Source: Lepraria neglecta
Lineage: Eukaryota > Ascomycota > Lecanoromycetes > Lecanorales > Stereocaulaceae
Direction: 5' to 3'
NCBI GenBank assembly: GCA_033220425.1
Contig: CM065649.1
Coordinates: 3,100,001-3,164,000, forward strand
Length of the DNA: 64,000 nt
Positions 54,561 to 64,000 of this stretch are shown piece after piece. The notes beneath the pieces are model-generated. The model was not told where the DNA came from. It did not search any database and was given only the letters and a program-made list of their open reading frames with translations. Both the position numbers and the translations under genes were made by a program. The stretch's first letter is position 1. Every line of letters begins with the position of its first letter.

Positions 54561-57500
54561 GTACGGATTTAGGTTTCAAGTGTTAGAAAACGGTGCAAAG
54601 GTGAGGGTAGTTGAGCAGCCGGTTGGCGAGTATGAGGGTCCAAGGCCCCTACTGAAACTTCAAATTGGACTCTGATGAGCAGGGTAAGTGTACAATACCA
54701 GCTTTGACGAGCAGAAAGTGGTTGACTTGAAGCGGTGCTTGAGTGTAGACTGTGTAAGGTTGATGGTCGAAAGTGTGTAGCCGGCTATGATTTGAACGCG
54801 TACAACACCTACAAAACACATTGATAAATTCACTCTAAGTGATATCCAGCTCGCCATCCCGGAATTGGTTCCGCCAACCGCTTCTTTTATGTATATGTAT
54901 ACTCAAAATGCTTCACTTGCCTCACCATTTACCTAGCCATTTCTAATCTCTAGCGGCTCAAGCCTTGATTCCAGACACTTTTACCGCAAATTCAGTGGGC
55001 TTTACCAAGTATCAGAGTTGAAGCGAGCAGCAAATGGTCACTCCCAAGCGCTTCCAATGTTGTATTCGACTGTGTTCATAATTTGTGGCTGTCTCGAGTG
55101 TTTGGAGTACTCCCTCGAGGGCGGAGGCAATGACGCACTGTGCAGCGAAAAGAATCCAGGAAGGTACCGTGCCTAGAAGAAGTAAAGCAGCACACTGGCA
55201 GACTATCTCGGAAGGAAGTGTTGAGAGTTCTCATTGTTTTCGGCAAAGAAAACTTAAGGTGAAAGAATGCTTCACGGACTAAGCGAACAATGAGCCGGCA
55301 GTGCTCTACTAATGAGGAAAGAAAAGATGTCCGACCTTTAAGACTACACATGTTGGTTGAGAGGAGCTACGTTGATGAGCTACCCAACGTTAGGAGCATG
55401 ATTGAGCAATCATATTCGATTGATCACGGATCCTAGAAGGAAAATACGAGCGTCAACATTCATGAGACTAGAGGGCAAACAATGGTGTTGATTTTTATGT
55501 CGGGAATCAGATCACGTTGGGCTTTGTCGCCGGCGTTGTGACTTCTGCTACCGGTGACAATGGATTTGGCTTGTGGATACCTGCGCCGGATTTGCTGCAT
55601 GACCGCCCCAACCTGAACGCAAATGCACCCTCCCAAAGTGAGCCCGATGCTCAGATAGCCTTCAATTGTTCTCTGACAGAACTCACAGCAAACTATTGGT
55701 GGTATGTAGAAAGACGATCCTCCAACCAACGGCGGTGTCGTTGGCGCAAGCTTTTGGGGGCCAAACGCTAACGCTAAACGTGCGATCCCTGCAGCTCCAA
55801 CATTTCACCAACTCTCCCCTCTCCATTACCAACATTCGCCGCATCTCGCCGTCATTTCAAACGCTAGAGCTTGGAACATCCCTTGGAAGTCGCTGAGATG
55901 GTCCTACCGGATCTGTTGTGAGGCAGGCAGGAGTTGGAACGGTCAGAAGGAGCCGTCCGGCCTCTGCACCTTCCTTGGGGGGATTGATTTTGGAAAACGA
56001 TTATGCTACACAATCCTGGAGCGAGATAGGGCTTGAAACAAGACTACGGTGGTCCATCGTAGTCGGGTAAGAGGTAAGTAGGACTTTAGACGGCAAGATA
56101 GAGCTGGTCGTAGCTCGCGGAGCGTCTCATTTGCAACTTCCAACTGGGGAAGTCACGTTGACATGCACATTAGTGACTCTAGCGCGGATTCTGGAGACAT
56201 TGACATCTAGAAGTCGTTAGACACGTCCTCTACGACTTACGAGTCAGCCTACAAGACACACGATTGACTATCGTTCATCCTCTTCGTGCTACGAAATCGC
56301 GTCATCCCCTTTACCTCCAACTACACCCAGCAGGTTCGCCGAAATGACGTGGAATATCGCATCACTCTAAGAAGCTTCGAGCTACGGAGTTGGATGCACG
56401 GTTGAAAATGGCGCCAAACAAGAAAAGACAACGTATACGGCGAGAAATTACACTACGTTTCGATGCATATGCTCGGCAGTATTCTCTGCAAGACCAGAAT
56501 GATACTAAAAAACAGACGTGATTTCTGGTTCATTATGCTCGCCCTGGTCAGTCTAAATCATGCGGACCTATATCTTGGGCAGTATGTTGCTTCCATACCT
56601 GTCTATGTTCTCATCGCTGGTTCCTGAGTACCCATCTACCTACACAATGAAGCCCTGATACCTCTCAATCGTTTTGACGGTGCTTGGGGGCTGTTATTGG
56701 GCTTTTGGGCCAGATCACATATGTATTGGTTCTTGAAGAAGCTATCTGGTCGAGCAAAGCCTATAAGGTGCTCTGGGCTAGGGTGGGCACCTGCTACAAT
56801 CAAGTCCTTTCTCAAATTTCTGGCCTCCTAAACCGCCCCAAATACTGGAGTCGAGAAAATGTGACAAGTTTTGCGTTGCTGAACTAAACCTAGAGAGTAA
56901 TTCACGATCCATAGCAATCGCAAGAAGCCTTCAAATCAGTCGATACATCTGGTCAACCTCCCATTCGCTGAAAACAGCATTTACGCCTTCTCTTACTTGA
57001 TAGTAGAATCACTCAAAGTGGGTCCGCCCTTCGCAATCGCTGGCTCATTTATTGAAGTCGGCCATACCAGCCATGAATTCTCTGGTGATGGCAGTGGTAA
57101 GGGGATAGAAGCGAAGACGAAAGCTTCATTGATGGGATGATGTCGTGCTAGATCACCGGAATGGGTAAGAGCTTCCTGCACTGGCTGCTAACCACTCTCG
57201 GCGGCTGACCTGGGCGTAGCTTCAATCAAGTACAGCTTCATTTCGGGCACAATCAGTTTAGATGTTTGTGCAATGGAAGCTTCATCAGCAGCACAATTCA
57301 TTACCATGAGGGAAAGAAATATGTTGAAGTCGAAAAGGATTAGACGTTGGTTCCTCAGATGGCGGCATGTAAGCCCAGACATGTCTCAAGATTCTAACAT
57401 ATTCAGTTTCGAACTTGATCTAACAAGGTCTTCGTCGTATGATAATGCTAGCATGATGGTACTTTTGTCAAAGCTAAAAAGTACGAAAGACACAGATGCA

Positions 57501-57995
57501 ACGAACAGGCATGCATGAGAAATCAACATGTCTATGGCAAACAGATTGCTATGTCAGTTCCATAGTCTTCTGATCGCCGTCCCTGCTACTTCCGGACAAA
57601 ATCACTAGCAAATCACACAGCGACATGTATAACAGCCTGCCAGATCTGCTCTTAGAAGGTTCAGTGGCATTGCGGATGGAACGAATGCTGGGGGCTGTGG
57701 TAGGTGAGATGGTATATAGTATGATGCGTATTTGGTATCCTCAATATCATAATTTATGGGTGCTTGCAATGGCTTTCATCGTTTAACATAACACTGCTGG
57801 GTGGCGAAAGCCTTAGGCGCCGGGTCAACAACATCCGAATAACACCCGGCGGCACACTACAGTCCAGTGTTTTTCTTCATTTTCGACTTCCTCTGTTCAA
57901 ATTCAGACACTCAACACCCCTTCATAAATTTCCTTCAAAGACCACTGTTCTCCAGCCTAGCTTCTGTATAGTCGACAAGCATTCCACCCTTGGCC
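54561..57995. other. Long gene-poor stretch
   Basis: About 3.4 kb without a supported gene. Small frames with weak protein character are minus 57181..56993 (NSWLVWPTSINEPAIAKGG) and plus 56684..56887 (GAVIGLLGQITYVLVLEEA). No domain, tRNA or long repeat was recognised. The last 200 bp are the likely promoter of the F-box gene. Confidence 0.4.
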
Positions 57996-59404
57996 ATGGC
58001 AATCCCTTGCATGCCCCTCGAAATCCTGAACAATATCCTAGACTTCGCCCCAAAGGACACCCTGATGAAGGCTAGACTTTCTTCAAAAGTTTTCAGGGAA
58101 AGCTCAGCGAGAAATTTGTTCGGAACAATCACGCTTCGAAACACCACGAGAAGCGTAAGGAATGTTCGCCAGATCCTAGCATCACAGCGATTGAAGCGAT
58201 ACGTACGCACCGTGCACATTATTCCTCGACTGGCTTCCAGGGTAAGTGACGCTTACAATAAGTTGGCACATACGCTTACACAAGACAGCCATCACAGCCA
58301 GTAGCCTTTCTCCCTTGGCAGACACTTGTGCCCGAATTACGATATGCCTTCAGCGATATCCATCTCAGTGGCAATTTGTCAACATTCAATATCGACTTCG
58401 GAGGTTGTAGCCTAACAACATGCGTTGGAGCCGACATCCGATTGGCTGGAATGGACGCTTTCCGAAGCGACTTGCTCTGCCTCTTCATCACAACACTCAT
58501 GTTCTCGCGCTATGGCCTTTCACGCAGTCCTATGCGTGCCCTTTCGATCCAAAACCTTCAGAGCCGAAGCGAACACCATATCACCTACTCACCAGGCTTC
58601 TCCAACCTTCTTGACCACCTGAAGACATTGGGACTGTCCATCTCTACACTTGAGCATGAAAGTACTAGGCCGAATGAACGACCAATGTCCACGCCAAGCT
58701 GGGATTTCTATACCATGCTTCCGCAAGTCTGGCTTACCCGAGCAAACACACTCACCACGCTACGACTGTCTGCAGACTCTCATTGGGGATACTATCCGAA
58801 AGTAGATTTCCGCAACGTCAACTTCGGATATCTGCAGACGCTCGTCCTCGACCACTTCACATTCAGCCACGACTGGCAGCGAGCGTGGCTGCTTAGACAC
58901 TCTATGACTCTCACGCATTTGGTCCTCAGCCGTTGCTCGATTCTACAGGATGTCTGGTTCAAAGGCAAATTGGATGGAGACGGCTATCCTACTGGTCTAC
59001 AGAGAGAGGTGTTACCCGCGGAAGTAACAACATACAACTACCACACAGGGTGGTCAGACTACCTGAACACCATGAGCGATTCTCTCACTCGACTTCGATC
59101 CTTCAGCATGATTGACGAAGACAGCAAGGTTGTTGTAGCGAATGAAGTGGCAACAGTCCTACATGCGGATCGCTACTTATGCTTTGATTTCGGATACTAC
59201 ATCCCAGTCGCCAACCACGATACCCTCGAAGAGGCAGAGGACCCGAATAGCCAGCTTCCCCATTCGATGATCACTGGACACAGACCGCAAATGAGGGAGA
59301 GGAGACTAGCGCTTGCTCGGCAGTATTTGGAGGACGAGCGGGTTTTGCGAGGTCTTTTGGACAAGGTTGTCCAGCGCAACATGAGGATGGGAAGCCGATA
59401 TTGA
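57996..59404 (+). CDS. F-box protein
   Basis: Two exons, 57996..58241 and 58298..59404, 450 aa. The intron has GTAAGT and TCACAG; this acceptor restores phase (LASR|PVAFLPWQTLVPELRY). The F-box lies at the very N-terminus: MPLEILNNILDFAPKDTLMK, RLSSKVFRESSARNLFGTIT. The rest is leucine-rich with wave-like spacing (TLRLSADSHWGYYPKVDF, LQTLVLDHFTFSHDWQRAWL, LTHLVLSRCSILQDVW), compatible with LRR-like folds of fungal F-box proteins. It likely links an unknown substrate to an SCF ubiquitin ligase. The broken paralogue at 60210..61832 shares the FTFSHDW segment. Intact. Confidence 0.82.
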
Positions 59405-60209
59405 GTCTGATATCTCCTATGGCTCCGTATGCTACTGACTTGCATCTTGCTTGTGTCTTGCGCTGTTCTTTAGATTGTGGAAGCTATGGTTATGAAGGTT
59501 GGGTAGAGCACCAATCATGCGCTCTTCTTCACATACCGAAAGCCTTCATCGCGAGTGTGAAATCATACTAGCTTCAATGAATATGACCCATAGTCAAGAC
59601 TTACCTCATACGATTCTACTTCGTCAATCCATACTTAACCTCATAGCATAGTTGCAGTGTTTTCAGCCGTAGATTTGGCACGTCAATATCAATGACTAAT
59701 AGTGACAGAAGTGGTCATAAGTGGTAGTAATGCGCCGATACAAGGAAAGAGCAGCCCAATTTGGGGACCCAGCCATGCCTACACTTGCATTCCGCATCGA
59801 CTCTGACCCCGAACTTATTGATTCTTTCTAGGCCCATCGAAGGCCCTTCGAACTTCAGACGCATAAAAAGCGAGAAATGTGATCAAGTGCGGGCGAGAGA
59901 GGTGTCAAACACTTCGTCCGCCAGGCACGTCTCTCACAGAATTCACTGTTCGTGTGTTCAGACACTCATTGTTACGAGACATTAAAAAACACTTCCAATG
60001 ACCAAACAATCGAACAGACTTGTTCATTGTGTTACTCGTGAGCATATGTCGAAGCAGATCGCTAAAGTCCTTACCGTTAATACAGATAAGCTTTGTTGAC
60101 CTGGTCACCCCAAATTCGACAGATCCCCACTTCTTCGATCTATCTTTACCAATTTACTCAGGACCAGCTGCTTTCTCCCGCTGGAACTGTGGCAGCCTCG
60201 CTCGACGTG

Positions 60210-61832
60210 ATGCTAAACGAAGTCCTTGAAGCCATTCTTCGCCAGTGCTAAGCGAAAGACTTTGCGAATGCTTGCGTGGCATCCCCTCACCTCATTGGTG
60301 TCGCCACTTCTCTTTTATTCCACTCCTTCGACGCTAACACCAGTAGTCGACGTTGTTTACATCTCTCTGAAATCGCTGCTTCCACTAAGCCGAGAATATG
60401 TGTTCGTACTTTAAACTACCTTGTTGAGGTAAACGATAAGGTACAAAAGAATACAATTCCTTTCCACAGACTGCAGAGACTAACCTTGGCTAGGTGTTCG
60501 AGCACCTGCCAAGCTCCAACGCGCTACCGGAGGAATTTCAGCATGCACTCCGCAACATTGGATCGTTCGAGAACCTCTCGAAATTATCGCTCGATTTCGA
60601 GGCTCAACCGCTGCTGTAGAGAAGACAAGATTCAGCGCCAGGCTGAGACGTCTCAGAGTCGGATTCTAAAGGGTTTAATTGATGTTCTCGCCGATCGCAA
60701 AAAGTCGTCAACCTTGAATTATCCACACTTCAGCCAGTCGCAGATGTTGGAGATCTCGTTCGCTTGCTTTCTCGCCCATAATCCAGAATTTGAGCGACTC
60801 ATTCCTCAAATCCAGGCATTCCTTACGCAATTTCCTGGACTTTGGCTTGCCCCAGCCGCTTATAGTCTCACAAATTTGAAGCTCAGCTCTGGAGATCTTT
60901 GGGCCTATCTTCCAAAAGTTGACGTGTATCTTCCGCAGCTTCAAACTCTTAACCTGGGCCACTTCACTTTCAGCCATGATTGGCATTAGTGTTCTCACTC
61001 CTGAAGCTATACACACCGGCACAAGTGGATATGTAAATAGATGCTTGGGCGGTCTAACGCCAGGGCTAGCAGGCCTAGAAAGGCTACAACAGGTGCCCTA
61101 GCGCTAGAAAACTCCCATGCCTAGGCGGCATAGACCTGGAGTGTAGATAGGCTATATATAGGCTATGTATAGGGTGCGGGTGGGCGGGAAAGAACTGCTA
61201 TAGCTCTGAAAGAGATGCACTCGACTGAAGAGCCAACTGCTGGTGGGATGCTCATATAAATAGTGCTCTCAGGAAGCACGGATCTCTCGCTATGGCCCAT
61301 GGTCATGGCGCATGGCTGAAACCGCATCTGATCATGAGACACACTAACCCACAGTCCCCCTGTAGCGAGCTAACATGGCTCCTCAACTTGATGACGCTCA
61401 GAAAGCTTACCCTTGTGAATTGCGGGATACTGCGAGAAGCGAGGCGTCTTTGCGGACTTGATTATGAGGGATACCCAACTGCAAAAAAAGATGGTATCTG
61501 GAGCGGCGGAGGTCATACATACAACTGCACCCAATCGTGTTATCATTATACAGTGCCATTTCCAACTCCTTGAAATGACTACGATCGTCCGAGAGTTCCT
61601 ACATCTCGGGTGGGGGATGCATCGATAGCCCAGCCTCCAGCACCCATCAATTTTGGACTCTCCAAGACGTGAGGCAGAGGTACATAGCATATCGCCATAC
61701 CCGCTGTGAAATTGCTCAGCTACCTCAGGATCCGGATTCAACGCAGAATGGCGAAAAGACGATGAAGCTTTGAGAACTCTGTTCAAGGCCATGGCGATTG
61801 CGGAAAGCGGAACTGACGAGAGAGATGTCTGA
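60210..61832 (+). pseudogene. Broken F-box paralogue interrupted by the 383-bp repeat
   Basis: ATG 60210 reads MLNEVLEAILRQC, then TAA at 60249-60251, then AKDFANACVASPHLIGVATS. Later come LEISFACFLAHNPEFERL, LTNLKLSSGDLWAYLPKVDV and LQTLNLGHFTFSHDWH at 60986. The 383-bp repeat follows, and the gene resumes at 61370 with LTWLLNLMTLRKLTLVNCGI and RLCGLDYEGYPTAKKDG. The intact paralogue has FTFSHDWQRAWLLRHSMTLT at the same place, so the insertion point is known to within a few bases. Further stops and a frame change lie at 61575-61770. A C-terminal block EALRTLFKAMAIAESG ends at 61832. Confidence 0.75.
60987..61369 (+). repeat. 383-bp dispersed repeat, copy B, inserted in F-box paralogue
   Basis: Same orientation and nearly the same sequence as 42856..43239. 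The coding sequence on either side joins in frame (SHDWH then LTWLLN), showing a real insertion. Left junction ggcat|tagtg and right junction gcgag|ctaaca share only a ta. Confidence 0.92.
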
Positions 61833-62072
61833 ATATCTTTGCTAGGAGAGATGGAAGGACTCTTGAGGAGGACTGTGTTCTGTTACGAGAGCGTACATGA
61901 TTACCAAAAGCAACTTCAATCATGTGATAAATTGACTCTAATGGGAAAACATGGCGCCTTGCTCCTGTTTGGGCAATGTCTTTCGGGCTTTGAGAACTCA
62001 TGCAGCTATTATACTAGATCAGAAATAATCACCAATAAGAGATTTAAACGGCTTTCGTATCCAGAAAAATCT

Positions 62073-63885
62073 TTACGTGATATGCGGAAAATATGCAGAC
62101 CAAGATGGCACCTCGAAAACGCCAGGAACAGAATCGAAGAGCGCAATGAAGCATTCCACCACAATAAAGATGCGCGCGAGACCATAACCCAAACAAATAG
62201 CACCCACTGCATAATATCCTATCCATACCCCCCGCCGGAAAGCAAATTCAAGCACTGCTCTGAGAAAGTTGAGAAATTTGGAGAGCAACGAGTCTTCAGG
62301 AACATGCCACCAGGGTTTTGAGTCGTCAGATTCTGGTAGCTCTCGCAATTGTCGTCTCTCTTTCATTTGGGTGAATAGAACCATGGCGAGGTACGCTGCC
62401 ATGGCCACAGGCCCAAATCCTATTATCATTCCCACGGAAGCTCGCCATAGCACCTTCTCGTACTTCGTCCTGAAATCCGAGTTCCATGGCAATGCGTGTA
62501 GGCCACCATATAAGAAGCCAGCGCAGACGAAGAGGACCCAAATTGACATACCAAGAGTGGCGCGTCGCTGGGATAGCGGAGGCCAGTCGGAGGTGTATGT
62601 ACTTAGTAGCCCACCGTACTCCTCCCAGAACCCGGAGGGAGGATTCTCTTTGAATAAAGCCGCCGCGCACTTCCAGCGCTCCACGGCCATTGGATTTAGA
62701 ATCGCGAACCACGAGGGGTAGTAACTAGCAGCATCGCCTTCATCGTAGAAGCAGAGGCCTGTAGAGAGAAGCTCATCGCAGTCAGCAAGAGCAATACATT
62801 TTCCTGAAGACTTTCTGGATTCCAGCACCACATCTCTCGGCGCCTGAACCCCATCCCTGGCTGTGATCCGCGATGTGCTGATGGACTGGAAGTGCGGATC
62901 GTCTCTATCGACTAGTCTGATTCTCTGAGCTTCGCGCCTGTCATCGCTGCTGAGACCTAAACTTTTCATTAGCATGTGCATAGACATCCAAGCGAGCAAT
63001 TCGCGTGCGCTGTCACCGCGTAGGACCGTTGGCTTGGCGATATCGAGGGGTTTGTTCCACCACTGGATGTAGATAACCAGAGCAAATATGCAATGCGCAA
63101 AAGTGTTCAACTAAATTCCTTCAGAGACAGACTTCAGATGGCGTCCTACAGAATTGGCCTACCTCTAGGAGACTTATAGGCGCTGATTGAATCAGCCTTC
63201 CCAGACATTGCAGACAGAACCATAAAGCCTGGCCGCAAACTATGGCCTTTGCCAAAGGGCTGGCTTTACTCTTGTCAAGTATAGCATCCGCGGGGAAATC
63301 TTGAAGTAAACCCGGCCTTAGCTTAAGAGCTACAGCGACGCCTTTCAACGTCAAACGCATCTTTTCTTTTTCTGCGGGGAGAATGGGTTTGTCGGTGCCG
63401 CTTGAGTCAAGCGCAAAGCCACCCATATAAGCATAGAAGGCATGGGCCATGGTCCATTCATTCTGACATGGTGAGCTTGGCGTTGGAAGTTCCGCTCCGC
63501 CTGATTTTTCATCAGCGTGGTGTTCAGACGAGTTGCCTCGATGAAACCAGTCCAAAATCTTCTCCACCCACGATACACTAGGCTTCTGCCCCACAGCCTT
63601 CTGTATATCTCTGAAGCCTTTCGCAGCGGCTAGTCTCTGATACCACGCGGTGTAAGCGACCATTTCAGGCGCGAAGAGGCCCACACCCAGCCAGTAGAGC
63701 TTCCGCCAAAACTGTGCATGCTTCTGGTCTGAAGGTGGGATGTTGAGATGCACCGCTGTCCATACGCACAGAGAGGTTGTAATTATGCAAACGGAAAGGA
63801 TGGACCAGGTACCACGGGTTGAAGGTTCAGGTTGCCAGATTAGGGTCTTAGTGCTGCTGCTGTTTCCAATGAAGACCAAAGACAT
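62073..63885 (-). CDS. Multi-pass membrane protein of unknown function
   Basis: Two exons, 63885..63163 and 63110..62073, 586 aa. The intron 63162..63111 ends TTTAG and joins SLLE|LNTFAHCIFALVIYIQ, a transition typical of this fungal family. TM segments are visible near residues 30-50 (WSILSVCIITTSLCVWTAV), 70-90, 225-245, 250-265 (FAHCIFALVIYIQWW), 435-455 (LGMSIWVLFVCAGFLYGGL), 475-495 (VGMIIGFGPVAMAAYLAMVL) and 535-570 (IGYYAVGAICLGYGLARIFI). The motif QWWNKPLDIAKPT after the first TM of exon 2 is strongly conserved in Ascomycete relatives I recall, which are only annotated hypothetical. A cytosolic or lumenal loop with acidic/Ser residues lies at residues 115-150. Intact; role unknown. 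Confidence 0.78.
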
Positions 63886-64000
63886 GATGTTTGCGTTGAG
63901 AAGATCGTCAACCCTTTAAGGTGCGTGTTCGATTGATCACACGAGCTATGGCAGCCATGATCTCAGAAATAGATACAAAGGTCGCTGGCATCGACAACTT

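Noticed and set aside
61839-62321. Plus-strand 160-codon frame
   Set aside because: Lies antisense to the 3' end of the multi-TM gene and the gap beside it; no motif.

Overview
This window is nuclear DNA of a filamentous ascomycete (Pezizomycotina). The genes carry short 45-65 bp GT..AG introns with CTNAY-like branch sites. The families present are typical of such fungi: a PEP7/Vac1 double-FYVE protein, Met8, a GH55 glucanase, an SAT4/rhodopsin-domain protein, F-box/2EXR-type proteins and a lipase-like/NB-ARC/TPR NLR. A Dothideomycete is the best guess from the surface-protein and F-box families; the species cannot be read from the sequence.

Layout. (1) 1-12.9 kb is a mostly conserved core: PEP7 (1752-3821, -) and MET8 (4011-4824, +) share a 190-bp divergent promoter, and the TPR gene EMW1/TTC27 (8027-10963, -) and a METTL16-type U6 methyltransferase (11052-12871, +) share an 88-bp one. 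Between and beside them lie three broken accessory genes: a 2EXR-like gene at the left edge and two tandem membrane/Cys-containing paralogues at 5.6-7.8 kb. (2) 13-29 kb is accessory DNA dominated by decayed genes (surface protein, SAT4-domain protein, nuclease-like protein, alcohol dehydrogenase), with one intact F-box-type gene (23158-25495). (3) 30-39 kb holds an intact secreted GH55 glucanase, two tRNA-like sequences, a GNAT acetyltransferase, a complete but dead hAT transposon (TIRs, 8-bp target duplication, single frame with 12 TAA/TAG codons) and an ERG26-like dehydrogenase. (4) 39-44 kb is repeat-rich: degenerate 31-bp and 115-bp tandem repeats, a 383-bp dispersed repeat, and a Gypsy chromodomain fragment. 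(5) 44-52 kb is an NLR locus: a 1502-residue alpha/beta-hydrolase/NB-ARC/TPR receptor with 14 nearly identical 41-residue repeats, a large unknown gene next to it on the same strand, and a kinesin-light-chain-type TPR remnant. (6) 52-64 kb has a broken GT8 glycosyltransferase abutting another broken gene, an intact F-box gene, a decayed F-box paralogue interrupted by the second copy of the 383-bp repeat, and an intact multi-TM protein.

The strongest theme is the contrast between intact housekeeping genes and many accessory genes broken by in-frame TAA/TAG/TGA, often where Gln, Arg or Trp would be expected from one C:G-to-T:A change. This is clearest in the hAT element (all 12 stops are TAR, none TGA, no frameshift) and in the tandem pair at 5.6-7.4 kb, where each copy has stops where the other keeps a sense codon. 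Repeat-induced point mutation or a similar process is the natural explanation (inference). No wholly new system is demonstrated; the most interesting loci are the NLR with its barcode-like repeats, the 383-bp inserting element and the 115-bp degenerate satellite. Exon boundaries below were placed by hand from splice signals, reading phase and family similarity.
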